Part shown: piece after piece, positions 1 to 7,653 of the stretch
Layout of the letters: every line of letters starts with the position of its first letter
Numbering within the stretch: the stretch's first letter is position 1
NCBI GenBank assembly: GCA_041160955.1
Contig: JBEAVK010000176.1
Location: forward strand, 1-12,611
Direction of reading: 5' to 3'
DNA: 12,611 nt
From: M3007 sp041160955
GTDB taxonomy: Bacteria > Bacteroidota > Bacteroidia > Chitinophagales > Saprospiraceae
The notes under the pieces: generated by a model
What the model was told of the DNA's origin: nothing
What the model saw: the letters and a program-made list of their open reading frames with translations, nothing else
The model's database searches: none
Translations under genes and position numbers: made by a program

Positions 1-18
1 TCGAAATGTGGTTTTACG

Positions 19-130
19 CTAATCCCGTAGGGATTATATGTAATTTGTGTGCTTTTTTACATGTAATCCCTACGGGATTAGTATGAAATCATACTACAAT
101 AGCCTATAAACATATATTCCCTATGGGAAT
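19..130. repeat. REP-like palindrome cluster, three short stems
   Basis: Three 6-bp stems with 3-nt loops stand in a row: AATCCC-GTA-GGGATT at 21-35, AATCCC-TAC-GGGATT at 65-79 and ATTCCC-TAT-GGGAAT at 116-130. The first two are also inverted copies of each other (about 20-41 against 59-80, one or two mismatches), so the pair can fold into one larger hairpin with a loop of about 19 nt. No gene is visible in 1-168. Such stems resemble REP-type intergenic repeats; their role here (end of an upstream transcript, DNA site or inert repeat) is inference. No convincing promoter was seen for the gene starting at 169. Confidence 0.7.
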
Positions 131-168
131 TTGGGAGCGGCTGGATACTTAAAAAACATCCATCAGTA

Positions 169-2280
169 ATGAAATATTCAAAGCAAATCATCACATTTAT
201 TCTTGGTTTTATAGCCTTTAATACCACACAAATCGCTGTTGCCCAACCAACACTACCCACCAGCACTTCTTATGCGCTCACCGCCAAAACTCGCGAAAAC
301 GGCCAAGTTACCCTGCGTTGGGCACCCACCGATTATGGCATTTGGAAACTGGCCAATTTAAAAGGCTATATTTTGGAACGTGCGAGCATCGACGCTACTA
401 CAAATTTATATGAAATAGATCCCCAAAAACTCAAATTTGAACGAATTAAAGTGTTTAAACCGCTTTCCCTAAAAGAATGGAAAACACAAACCGATACCAC
501 TAATGCCTATAATGCCACGGCTGCATCTGCGTTGTATGCACCAGCATCAAAGGTGTTTTCACCCGACTTCGGGGGCATGCGCGAAATGTCCAATGAGCAA
601 TCTATGCGTTATGCTTTTGGACTTTTTGCCGCTGATTTGAGCCCCGAAGCCGCTGAAGGTATGGCCTTGCGTTATTCAGATAAGGGCTTGGATTTGAATA
701 AGTTATACTGCTATCGGATATTTAATACACCATCCACTCAAGGTTTTTTGACCGATACCGCATATACATTTGTTGATCCCAAACAAATACACCAACCGAT
801 ACCAGTACAAGGCGTTTGGATCGAAGAAAGCGATGGCGCATTACTATTGCACTGGAACCGCCAACCAAACAGCCGCTTTTTTTCTGCTTACCAAGCCGAA
901 CGCTCGGACGATGGTGGCAAAACCTTTCAACGTATTAACACACTACCCATTGTTTTTTCCATTAAACCCCAAAGCGACGGCGACCAGGTGTTCCGTGATT
1001 CCACGGTATTGCCCGGTCGCCAATACCAATACCGTGTTATCGGTATTGATGGCTTTGCAGAGGAAGGCGCAACAGGTAATATTGTGATTGGGCAAACAAA
1101 AGATTTGAGCGCGCCCATTCCGCCGCAAGATGTACAAGTAACGGATATTGGTGGCAAATTTGAACTCCGATGGACGACCGATCACACCATATTTACGGAT
1201 CATGCTGGTTATTATATTGGCCGATCACTCAAGTCCACCGGGCCATTTGAACGTTTAAATGAAAAACCGCTTCCCCCTGCAACAAGGACATGGGTGGACG
1301 AATCTCCCGTCCCGTTGTTCTCTAATTTTTATATCGTTTATGCTACCGATGCATCGGGCAATATTAATCCCGGCAACTCCATCATGGCGGTACATGAAGA
1401 TACCATTCCGCCCGCACAACCTACACAACTCACCGGTAAAGTAGAGCCGTCTGGGAAGGTAATGCTGCGTTGGAAATGGGGTAAAGAGATGGACATAAAA
1501 GGATACCGCGTATATGCCGCTACCCAAAAAAATCGCGAATGGTACCAATTGACCAACGAACTGGTCAAGGCGGATTCGTTTTCCACCCAAATCAACCTCA
1601 ATTCCTTAAATGAGGCGATGTATTATACCATTGTTGCCCTAGATTTTCATTATAACCCATCGGAATATGCCGAAACTTTGCGGTTGGTACTACCCGATAC
1701 TATTGCGCCAGACCAGCCCATATTTACCAATTATGCCGTAGAAAACAAAGCCGTACGCCTCACGTGGGCCAATGCTTCCGCACCCGATGTAGTCGCACAT
1801 CGTTTATCGAGAAGGGTGGTGGGTAGCGATAATTGGATTTTGATCCAAGAAATCAAAAACCTAGCGATAACTACCATTGAGGATACTACCGTTGTACATG
1901 GTAAACAATATGAGTATCAATTAGTTGCTCAAGATGATGCGGGGCTTCTTTCCAAAACTTCCGCTACTATTTCAGTAAAAATAACCAGTCAAATGAACTT
2001 GCAGGCAGTCCGCCAATTACAAGGGTCTTATGATAAAACCACCAAATCGTTCCTACTCAATTGGAAATATGAGCCCAAAGAGGGCGAACAGTACGCGGTG
2101 TACCGCTCCGTCACTGGCGGCACTCCGGAATACTTGGGCATGACCAAAGAGCCTAAATATGCTGACACAGGTATTTACAACAACAAAGACGGATGGGAAT
2201 ACTTTGTAAAAGTGGTGTCGTACACGGGATCAGAATCGGGTTGGAGTGGGCCAATTAAGGTCACTTTTGAAGGAAAATAG
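169..2280 (+). CDS. Secreted protein with fibronectin type III-like modules
   Basis: A 703-residue secreted protein. Residues 1-25 form a signal peptide: lysine near the N-terminus, hydrophobic core ITFILGFIAF, and a probable cut after AVA before Gln26. The rest is a chain of beta-sandwich-like modules with recurring FN3 signs: a V-x-L-R-W strand (VTLRW at 47-51, LLLHW near 225-229, FELRW at 331-335, VMLRW at 431-435, VRLTW at 529-533, FLLNW at 628-632) and a Y-x-Y/V strand before each boundary. Rough modules are 34-205 (with a large insertion), 212-308, 318-408, 413-507, 512-604 and 608-699. No catalytic motif or C-terminal sorting domain is evident. FN3 modules usually mediate extracellular binding. 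The next gene, 41 bp downstream, encodes a probable outer-membrane protein, so the two likely work together at the cell surface. The partner and ligand are unknown. Confidence 0.85.
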   Translation: MKYSKQIITFILGFIAFNTTQIAVAQPTLPTSTSYALTAKTRENGQVTLRWAPTDYGIWKLANLKGYILERASIDATTNLYEIDPQKLKFERIKVFKPLSLKEWKTQTDTTNAYNATAASALYAPASKVFSPDFGGMREMSNEQSMRYAFGLFAADLSPEAAEGMALRYSDKGLDLNKLYCYRIFNTPSTQGFLTDTAYTFVDPKQIHQPIPVQGVWIEESDGALLLHWNRQPNSRFFSAYQAERSDDGGKTFQRINTLPIVFSIKPQSDGDQVFRDSTVLPGRQYQYRVIGIDGFAEEGATGNIVIGQTKDLSAPIPPQDVQVTDIGGKFELRWTTDHTIFTDHAGYYIGRSLKSTGPFERLNEKPLPPATRTWVDESPVPLFSNFYIVYATDASGNINPGNSIMAVHEDTIPPAQPTQLTGKVEPSGKVMLRWKWGKEMDIKGYRVYAATQKNREWYQLTNELVKADSFSTQINLNSLNEAMYYTIVALDFHYNPSEYAETLRLVLPDTIAPDQPIFTNYAVENKAVRLTWANASAPDVVAHRLSRRVVGSDNWILIQEIKNLAITTIEDTTVVHGKQYEYQLVAQDDAGLLSKTSATISVKITSQMNLQAVRQLQGSYDKTTKSFLLNWKYEPKEGEQYAVYRSVTGGTPEYLGMTKEPKYADTGIYNNKDGWEYFVKVVSYTGSESGWSGPIKVTFEGK

Positions 2281-2321
2281 GAGTGCAATAATCCACTATT
2301 CGCATTAAAAATAAAAAAACA

Positions 2322-4004
2322 ATGAATAAGATAATATGGATCGTGTTCGCCCTCCTGTTAGGGCAAGTATCCACTGTGGCACAGGACATCAGCCAAATCC
2401 GTAAGCAAAAGCCATTTTCATGGACCGGAAATATTCAATCGGGCATGGATTGGTATGAGGCTAAGGGAATTCCGCCACGCGGCAGCAATTTTGCCTGGGG
2501 CATAAGAGGCAATGCGAATGCCTCGGTATATGGCATCAATCTTCCCTTTTCATTTGCCATAGGAAGGCAACGTCCCGAGTATTTCGCGCCTACTTTTGCC
2601 CGTATTGGTGTGAGTCCAACTTATAAATGGCTCAAACTCCATGCCGGACACCGCAACCTCAATTTTTCGGATTATACCTTGGCGGGTCATACTTTCTTAG
2701 GTGGTGGCATTGAATTAACACCCCGCAAATTCCGCTTTGCCGCCATGTATGGTCGGTTTCAAAAACCAGTGGTAGAAGACACCTCTATTACGGCTTTCAA
2801 TTTGCCCGCTTATCGCCGTATGGGTTATGGCCTCAAAATTGGGATAGGCTCCGATCGTACTTATTTTGACCTCATTGCCTTCCATGCTGCGGATGATACG
2901 ACTACTAGCGTACCCAAAATCGCACAATTTAACCCGCCCAAAAGAAATACCGTTTTTGGGCTGCAATCGCAGATTCAATTGGGGCGATTCATCTCTTGGC
3001 GTGGTAATGCGGGACTGAGCATATTGACCCGAAATTTGTTGTCAAACGCTATTATATTACCCATCGACACCTTACCTGAATGGGCAGAATCCCTCGTCGA
3101 AAGATCAAAATTTAGTACCACCACACGCGTCAATATAGCCGCTAAAACGGGCATTACGGTACAACTAAAAACCATGCAGTTGCGTGCCGAATACGAACGA
3201 ATCGACCCCGAATACGAAAGCCTTGGTGCTTATTTTTTCCAAAATGATATGGAAAACTACACCTTAGGTATGAGCGGTACTTTTGCAAAAGGAAAAGTTG
3301 CCATTAATGGTAACGGCGGTATCCAACGCAATAACCTCTTAGGAAATCGCTCGGAAACCACCCGTCGTTGGGTCGGAAATGGTACTATTGCTGTAAATCC
3401 ATCGCCAAAATGGGGGTGTATGCTCAATTACAATAATTTTGCCGTCAACCAATCCGCAGGACGTATTGCACTCAGCGACACCGTCCGGCTGCGGCAAATC
3501 AATCAAACATTTGTGTTGGTACCTCGATTTACCATCATAAAAGATACCACTTCGGTACAAAACCTCACTTTAACCGCCAATTATCAAAACCTCAATGACC
3601 TCAATCCCCTCACCCGCCAATACGCGAATATGGACGTATATGTGGCACAATTCAATTATGCCTATAATTATATGCCCAAGCAATGGACGCTGAATGCTGG
3701 GTTAAATATAAACAGGGTAAAAACAGCCCTTGTTGACAACCGTCAATCGGGTTTTACACTGGGCTGTAACAAGGCATTTCAAGCGGGTAAACTCAGTACA
3801 GGTATTTCTGGCACACACAATTTTAGCCGATTGGCCGACAAACGCGATGGTAGTATCACTTCCGCTCAATTTAACCTTGCGTGGTCGCCCCATAGCAAAC
3901 ATACGTTAAGCACATACGCCTCTTTGTTGCGCACCCGTTCTATTGCTTATGATGATTATACAGAGTGGCGTATGGGTGTTCAATGGGCGATTCGATTGAG
4001 ATAA
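2322..4004 (+). CDS. Probable outer-membrane beta-barrel protein
   Basis: A 560-residue protein with a signal peptide (MNKIIWIVFALLLGQVSTVAQ, cut near AQ-D22). The mature part alternates hydrophobic and polar residues in many short amphipathic strands rich in Y, F, W, G and N, with no hydrophobic helix. This is the pattern of outer-membrane beta-barrels. A recognisable stretch is HAGHRNLNFSDYTLAGHTF near residues 107-125, followed by GGGIEL. No plug domain, TonB box or OmpA-like domain is seen. It lacks the usual terminal aromatic residue and ends in AIRLR. An A-rich leader precedes the ATG, and the gene sits 41 bp after the FN3 gene, so co-transcription is likely. Its last 25 bp overlap the end of the convergent hydrolase gene. 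I infer a barrel partner for the FN3 protein; substrate or transport function cannot be told. Confidence 0.75.
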   Translation: MNKIIWIVFALLLGQVSTVAQDISQIRKQKPFSWTGNIQSGMDWYEAKGIPPRGSNFAWGIRGNANASVYGINLPFSFAIGRQRPEYFAPTFARIGVSPTYKWLKLHAGHRNLNFSDYTLAGHTFLGGGIELTPRKFRFAAMYGRFQKPVVEDTSITAFNLPAYRRMGYGLKIGIGSDRTYFDLIAFHAADDTTTSVPKIAQFNPPKRNTVFGLQSQIQLGRFISWRGNAGLSILTRNLLSNAIILPIDTLPEWAESLVERSKFSTTTRVNIAAKTGITVQLKTMQLRAEYERIDPEYESLGAYFFQNDMENYTLGMSGTFAKGKVAINGNGGIQRNNLLGNRSETTRRWVGNGTIAVNPSPKWGCMLNYNNFAVNQSAGRIALSDTVRLRQINQTFVLVPRFTIIKDTTSVQNLTLTANYQNLNDLNPLTRQYANMDVYVAQFNYAYNYMPKQWTLNAGLNINRVKTALVDNRQSGFTLGCNKAFQAGKLSTGISGTHNFSRLADKRDGSITSAQFNLAWSPHSKHTLSTYASLLRTRSIAYDDYTEWRMGVQWAIRLR

Positions 4005-4774
4005 ACGGCCATTTGTTGTATAATAAACTCCGCAATTTCTTCCCCCCACAGGCTACAAGTAATGGGAGCAGGATGAACGCCATCAGCAAAAAAATCAGAG
4101 AATTGTTGATCTGCGTTTAAATGTTGCTCCCATTTGTACAAATCAATAGGATAATTCATATAGTAGAGATGCTCAAAATTATCGGGCATATCATGAATAG
4201 CACCCGCATGAAGCCGTACCAATCGCCCCATCACAAAGCGCACCAAAGGCGTTAAATTGGTAAATTGCCATACCGTAGGCAAATTGACGATAAGAATAGC
4301 AGCATGGGGTTGTTTTTCGCGGATAGCCTTCAACAATGTAAACATACTTTCCCGCCAACGCGATGGCCTATTGAGTTGAAATGTATCATTGCCGCCCAGT
4401 GCAACCATGAGTAGATCAATAGGTTGTGAGGGCAACTTAGGCACAAGTTCGTGTACGGCCTCTGCTACGGTAATGCCCGTTCGCCCGATAGCCTCGAAAT
4501 GTACAGCGCGTCCGGTTTTTTGCGCCAAAAAATGCGCCACCTGCCCGGTTATGGCCTCCTTGTGGTGCGCGCAACCGACACCGGCAATACTGCTTTCGCC
4601 CAAACCCACAATGCGCAAAACGGGGTGTTGGCCATCTATTGTACCAAAATTATCACCTTGCGCATCAGGCAAATCGGGCATAGCATTTTTTATCTTTACC
4701 GCCTGCCGATAAAAAATGGGAAAAACGGGTAGTAAAAAGGGTACATGTGCCCAATATTTCTGTTGAGGAGTCAT
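3980..4774 (-). CDS. SGNH/GDSL-family hydrolase
   Basis: A 264-residue esterase-like protein of the SGNH hydrolase fold. The family blocks are present in order. Block I is G59-E60-S61-S62 within VGLGESSIAGVG, with Ser61 the nucleophile. A block II-type glycine is at about 97-100 (IGRTG). Block III is G127-G128-N129-D130. The catalytic dyad is D231-G-V-H234-P. Residues 9-24 are hydrophobic (FLLPVFPIFY) and followed by basic residues, which suggests an N-terminal membrane anchor rather than a cleaved signal peptide. The substrate (acetyl ester, lipid or other ester) cannot be deduced. The gene lies 36 bp downstream of the response-regulator gene on the same strand, probably in one transcript. 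Its 3' end overlaps the convergent barrel gene by 25 bp, with no terminator between them. Confidence 0.9.
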   Translation of the reverse strand: MTPQQKYWAHVPFLLPVFPIFYRQAVKIKNAMPDLPDAQGDNFGTIDGQHPVLRIVGLGESSIAGVGCAHHKEAITGQVAHFLAQKTGRAVHFEAIGRTGITVAEAVHELVPKLPSQPIDLLMVALGGNDTFQLNRPSRWRESMFTLLKAIREKQPHAAILIVNLPTVWQFTNLTPLVRFVMGRLVRLHAGAIHDMPDNFEHLYYMNYPIDLYKWEQHLNADQQFSDFFADGVHPAPITCSLWGEEIAEFIIQQMAVYLNRIAH

Positions 4775-4810
4775 CTTGTTCTAACGCTTTGTGCCATCAG
4801 AATATTATAG

Positions 4811-5509
4811 TTAACGCACCACCAATTGGTATCCCTCGCCATGCACATTAAGTATTTCAATCGCTGCATCCTCGCGCAAGTACTGCCGTAATTTGCTTAC
4901 ATATACATTTAGGCTGCGTCCGCGCAATTGGTCGTCGTCGTTCCAAATCCGGCGCAAAGTAGTTGTGCGGTCGATAATACCATCGGGCGATTGGCAAAAA
5001 TATTCCAATAGGCGCGCTTCAATTGCCGTCATTTTGATGGTGTTTTTTTCCAAATATAATTCCCGCGTATGTGGGTCAAATCGGTATTTCCCAATATGAT
5101 AGATCTTTTTTTCTTGATCGGCTACTATTTCGTCCTGTACACCTACTCTACGGAGTATCGCTTTGAGGCGCAGGTGCAACTCTTCCATACTAAAAGGCTT
5201 TGTGATATAGTCGTCCGCTCCCAAATGGAAACCTTCTATACGCCGATCTTTATCCAAAACCCCCGTTAAAAAAACAATGGGTACCCTGCTGTCCACCGAT
5301 CGAATATCGCTGGCAAGCGAAAAACCATCTTTAAAAGGCATTTTTATATCCAAAATACAAAGATGAAAAGTATCCTGCCGAAAAGCAGTCCAGCCTTCCT
5401 CACCGCTGTGTTTCAACGTGACTCGAAAGCCCTTCATTTCCAAAAACTCTTGGGTGAGGGTGCTAAAAACTTGGTCATCATCGACCAGTAACAAATGAGG
5501 TGCTTCCAT
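4811..5509 (-). CDS. OmpR/PhoB-type response regulator
   Basis: A 232-residue two-component response regulator. The receiver domain (about 5-118) has the acidic pocket at Asp10-Asp12, the phospho-acceptor Asp54 (ILDIKMP), the switch Thr82 and the conserved Lys104-Pro105. The C-terminal winged-helix DNA-binding domain (about 140-232) shows the recognition-helix pattern GRSLNVYVSKLRQYL and the wing signature VHGEGYQLV. Both are complete and all key residues are intact. A phosphorylated dimer would bind direct repeats near target promoters. No histidine kinase lies next to it, so its partner must be elsewhere or just outside the operon. The SGNH hydrolase gene follows after 36 bp and is the obvious co-transcribed companion. 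The upstream gap carries a MITE-like element whose left arm begins about 45 bp before the start codon. Confidence 0.95.
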   Translation of the reverse strand: MEAPHLLLVDDDQVFSTLTQEFLEMKGFRVTLKHSGEEGWTAFRQDTFHLCILDIKMPFKDGFSLASDIRSVDSRVPIVFLTGVLDKDRRIEGFHLGADDYITKPFSMEELHLRLKAILRRVGVQDEIVADQEKKIYHIGKYRFDPHTRELYLEKNTIKMTAIEARLLEYFCQSPDGIIDRTTTLRRIWNDDDQLRGRSLNVYVSKLRQYLREDAAIEILNVHGEGYQLVVR

Positions 5510-5552
5510 AGTATTTTATTTTATGAACACGAAAATATCAACTGTTTACCCA

Positions 5553-5714
5553 TTAGGAACGAGATTTAAATAAAGATACAACTTTGGCGGCCTTATTTTG
5601 CCCCTCTTTTCGTTATTCATCGGTTATTTAGCCCCACTAAACGCCCTCTTCATGCCTTAATAGTGACAAAATCGTCTCCCCAAAATTGTACCTTTATTTA
5701 AATCTCATTCCTTA
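5553..5714. mobile_element. MITE-like foldback element flanked by TTA
   Basis: A 156-bp element (5556-5711) has terminal inverted repeats of about 33 bp. The left end starts GGAACGAGATTTAAATAAAG and the right end, read on the other strand, starts GGAATGAGATTTAAATAAAG. Roughly five differences occur over the arms. A direct TTA lies on each side (5553-5555 and 5712-5714), as expected for a 3-bp target duplication. There is no transposase inside. The ends resemble those of the second element at 7654-7816 (GG-ACGA, then AATAAAG, then TACA). A MITE or deleted IS is the best reading. An operator for the divergent genes is the alternative, since the element fills most of the gap between the response-regulator and patatin genes. 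Confidence 0.6.
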
Positions 5715-5792
5715 AACATGCAAAGGTGGTTAAGATAATTGGAATATTAAGTTAATGGATCAATTTTATTCGCTAACATTGAAAGGTAAGCC

Positions 5793-5800
5793 TAACTTTG
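5793..5800 (+). promoter_or_regulatory. Bacteroidota -7 box for the patatin-like gene
   Basis: TAACTTTG matches the primary sigma factor box TAnnTTTG and is followed by CATC, exactly as at the thioredoxin promoter (7033-7040). Transcription would start near 5806, leaving a leader of only about 10 nt before the ATG at 5817. No clear TTG is found about 20 bp upstream, so the -33 element is weak. Confidence 0.6.
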
Positions 5801-5816
5801 CATCAAAATTAAATAG

Positions 5817-6566
5817 ATGAACACAGCACCTTTTGTCCTTTCCGGTGGCGGCGCACGTGGTTTTGCGCATATCGGTGTACTAAAAGCCTTAGAAGAAGCC
5901 GATATTTATCCTTCAGAAATTGTAGCCACCAGCGCAGGTGCTCTTTTGGGCGTTTTTATCGCTGATGGATACAAGCCCGACCAAGTCAAACAATTGATCT
6001 TGGATAATATCAGCATAGGCTACCTCTTCGATTTTAAGAGTTTTTTTAAAGGCCCTGGTCTGATTAGCCTAAACAAACTAGGCGAATTTGTCCGCGCTAA
6101 TTTAAAACACCAGTTATTGGAAGACCTCCCTATTCCGTTTTTTCCAACCGCTACCAATTATACCAATGGTAGTCAAGTCATTTTTAAAACTGGTGCTATT
6201 ATCCCTGCTATTATTGCGGCCAGTTCTATTCCTGCCGTTTTCCCCCCGGTTATGATAGATGGCATTCCCTACGTGGATGGCGGGCTATACAATAATATGC
6301 CCATAGAGCCTTTTGCCCATAGGAAAAATGAGGTAATTGCGGTAAATGTAAACCCGATTGCGCCTTACGACCCCAGTAGTTCACTAGCCGAAACCATAGA
6401 TCGAGCAGTGGTATTGAGTTTTACCCGTAATTTAATGACAGATGCAAAAGGTTGCAAAATGTATATAGAACCAGCAGGGCTTCACCCGTTTGGGATATTC
6501 GATGTGGGGAAATTAGAAGAAATTTACGAGGCTGGATATCAATACACCAAGGAAATGTTGAAGTAG
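5817..6566 (+). CDS. Patatin-like phospholipase family protein
   Basis: A 249-residue patatin-fold lipid acyl hydrolase of the short bacterial RssA-like type, with no signal peptide, so probably cytoplasmic or at the inner membrane. The glycine-rich oxyanion loop is GGGARG at residues 10-15. The nucleophile elbow is A37-T38-S39-A40-G41, with Ser39 the nucleophile. The second catalytic residue is Asp154 in VDGG (154-156). This Ser-Asp dyad would cleave acyl esters of phospholipids. The first glycine of the usual G-x-S-x-G is alanine here, a mild departure that need not abolish activity. The gene appears monocistronic: it has its own -7 box just upstream and a long hairpin repeat after its stop. 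The physiological substrate is unknown. Confidence 0.9.
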   Translation: MNTAPFVLSGGGARGFAHIGVLKALEEADIYPSEIVATSAGALLGVFIADGYKPDQVKQLILDNISIGYLFDFKSFFKGPGLISLNKLGEFVRANLKHQLLEDLPIPFFPTATNYTNGSQVIFKTGAIIPAIIAASSIPAVFPPVMIDGIPYVDGGLYNNMPIEPFAHRKNEVIAVNVNPIAPYDPSSSLAETIDRAVVLSFTRNLMTDAKGCKMYIEPAGLHPFGIFDVGKLEEIYEAGYQYTKEMLK

Positions 6567-6598
6567 GGGAGTGTGTAATGATCTCAAATTCAAATCAA

Positions 6599-6706
6599 TA
6601 AGAAACGAGGCTGTATGATTGGTATTTTAACATTTAAAATTTAACGTTTAGAGTTTAATATTTTAAATGTTCAATTTTAAAGTACCAACAAACAGCCTCG
6701 TTGTTT
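6599..6706. repeat. Long AT-rich hairpin repeat, likely bidirectional terminator
   Basis: The outer arms AACGAGGCTGT (6604-6614) and ACAGCCTCGTT (6692-6702) pair perfectly. Inside them imperfect arms follow (TTGGTATTTTAACATTTAAAA against its complement TTTTAAATGTTCAATTTTAAAGTACCAA, shown by position 6619-6639 and 6661-6687). It lies between the convergent ends of the patatin gene and the small minus-strand gene at 6719-6871, where a bidirectional terminator would be expected. The interior motif TTTAAAATTTAAC is shared with the hairpin at 8451-8584, so the two belong to one repeat family. Confidence 0.65.
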
Positions 6707-6718
6707 TGGAGGCAATAA

Positions 6719-6871
6719 CTATGGTTGTGCTGTCACCTCCGTTTCTAACCCCGTAGTTGGGGCTGTTGTTTTTACATATAAATATGCACCAAGTCCGAGG
6801 TGCAAAGCCAAGGTGATCCAAATTAATGGCCTTGAAATACTACGTGTGTTTTTTACTGTGTTCTGTTGCAT
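6719..6871 (-). CDS. Small single-pass membrane protein (50 aa)
   Basis: A 50-codon ATG-to-TAG frame on the minus strand. It encodes a basic, polar N-terminus (MQQNTVKNTRSISR), one hydrophobic segment at about 15-33 (LIWITLALHLGLGAYLYV) and a short Thr-rich polar tail ending in TAQP. The positive residues before the segment predict an N-in, C-out inner-membrane orientation. It is too short for default ORF cut-offs and overlaps a 60-codon plus-strand frame that looks random. Its stop lies about 13 bp from a hairpin that would serve as terminator, and its 5' end faces the divergent thioredoxin gene. No good promoter or ribosome site was recognised. I do not recognise a family. The case rests on the amphipathic layout and the context, so a chance ORF remains possible. 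Confidence 0.5.
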   Translation of the reverse strand: MQQNTVKNTRSISRPLIWITLALHLGLGAYLYVKTTAPTTGLETEVTAQP

Positions 6872-7032
6872 GGAAATCTATTTTTGGATGGATTAAAAAA
6901 GGCAAAGCACTATTAACGTACCTTAATGCCAAATATTACTCGGTTGTGAATCCCGATTCATCTAACATTGCAAATTTTATGCCAATTTTGTTAAATCTTA
7001 GTCAATAACCATCGGGGCATTGTACTATCGTA

Positions 7033-7040
7033 TAACTTTG
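7033..7040 (+). promoter_or_regulatory. Bacteroidota -7 box for the thioredoxin-like gene
   Basis: TAACTTTG followed by CATC matches TAnnTTTG and shares 12 bases with the patatin promoter. A start near 7046 gives a leader of about 78 nt before the ATG at 7124. A TTG at 7020-7022 is only 10 bp upstream, too close for a normal -33 box, so the upstream element is unclear. Confidence 0.6.
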
Positions 7041-7123
7041 CATCGTTTTTATCGAAGAAGCATGGTTTACGGAAAAAAAATCACGCTTTGAATCACATCA
7101 TCTATTTCAATTATTTTACAACA

Positions 7124-7618
7124 ATGAAGAAATCATTAGTCATTTTGACATGCCTTTTGGCAGCCTTTTCCCTTGCCGCACAAAATAAAACCCTTCCTGT
7201 TGCCAATGTAAAAACACCTGAAGGACAGAGCATCAGCGTGAAAGAGTTAGCCCCCGAAGGAAAAATTACAGTATTCAGTTTTTGGGCTACTTGGTGCAAA
7301 CCTTGTATTGCAGAACTAGACGCCATTAAAGATCTTTACCCAGAATGGAAAGAAAAATACGATGTAGAATTTGTGGCTGTGAGCGTAGATGATGCCCGTA
7401 CCCTCGCCCGCGTAAAGACTTTTGCAACGAATAAAGGTTGGGAATATACCATCGTAACAGATGCATCCAAAGAATTCCAAACAGCGATGAATGTCACCAA
7501 TCCTCCACTTACAGTCGTTGTGAACCAAAAAGGGGAAGTAATTTTTGAACACCTCGGCTATACTTCCGGTAATGAATTGGAGTTGGAAGAAAAAATAAAA
7601 GAGGCACACAAGAAATAA
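7124..7618 (+). CDS. Secreted TlpA/ResA-like thioredoxin-fold protein
   Basis: A 164-residue thiol-disulfide oxidoreductase exported by a signal peptide (MKKSLVILTCLLAAFSLAAQ). A TTG 36 bp upstream in frame is possible, but the ATG at 7124 gives a clean signal peptide and an A-rich leader, so I chose it. The active site is C58-K-P-C61 in FWATWCKPC, and the cis-proline is in NPPLTVVV (about 127-134). The intervening VEFVAVSVDD strand and the G-E-V-I-F tail complete the fold. Proteins of this type reduce disulfides of exported proteins or cytochrome c maturation intermediates in the periplasm. Nothing nearby points to cytochrome assembly. The gene appears to stand alone, with its own promoter, and ends before a MITE-like element and a strong terminator. 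Confidence 0.92.
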   Translation: MKKSLVILTCLLAAFSLAAQNKTLPVANVKTPEGQSISVKELAPEGKITVFSFWATWCKPCIAELDAIKDLYPEWKEKYDVEFVAVSVDDARTLARVKTFATNKGWEYTIVTDASKEFQTAMNVTNPPLTVVVNQKGEVIFEHLGYTSGNELELEEKIKEAHKK

Positions 7619-7653
7619 AATATAGAGGCTGTCTAATCCGCTGACCTCGCATG

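Noticed and set aside
6736..6764. CCCC/GGGG mini-hairpin near a T tract
   Set aside because: Only 4 bp of stem, and it lies inside the small minus-strand coding frame.
6826..7008. 60-codon plus-strand frame
   Set aside because: No promoter or ribosome site, no domain-like pattern, and it overlaps the more protein-like minus-strand frame at 6719-6871 and the promoter gap of the thioredoxin gene.
7088..7123. TTG start 12 codons upstream of the thioredoxin-like gene
   Set aside because: The ATG at 7124 yields a normal signal peptide; the extension adds an unlikely aromatic stretch before it.
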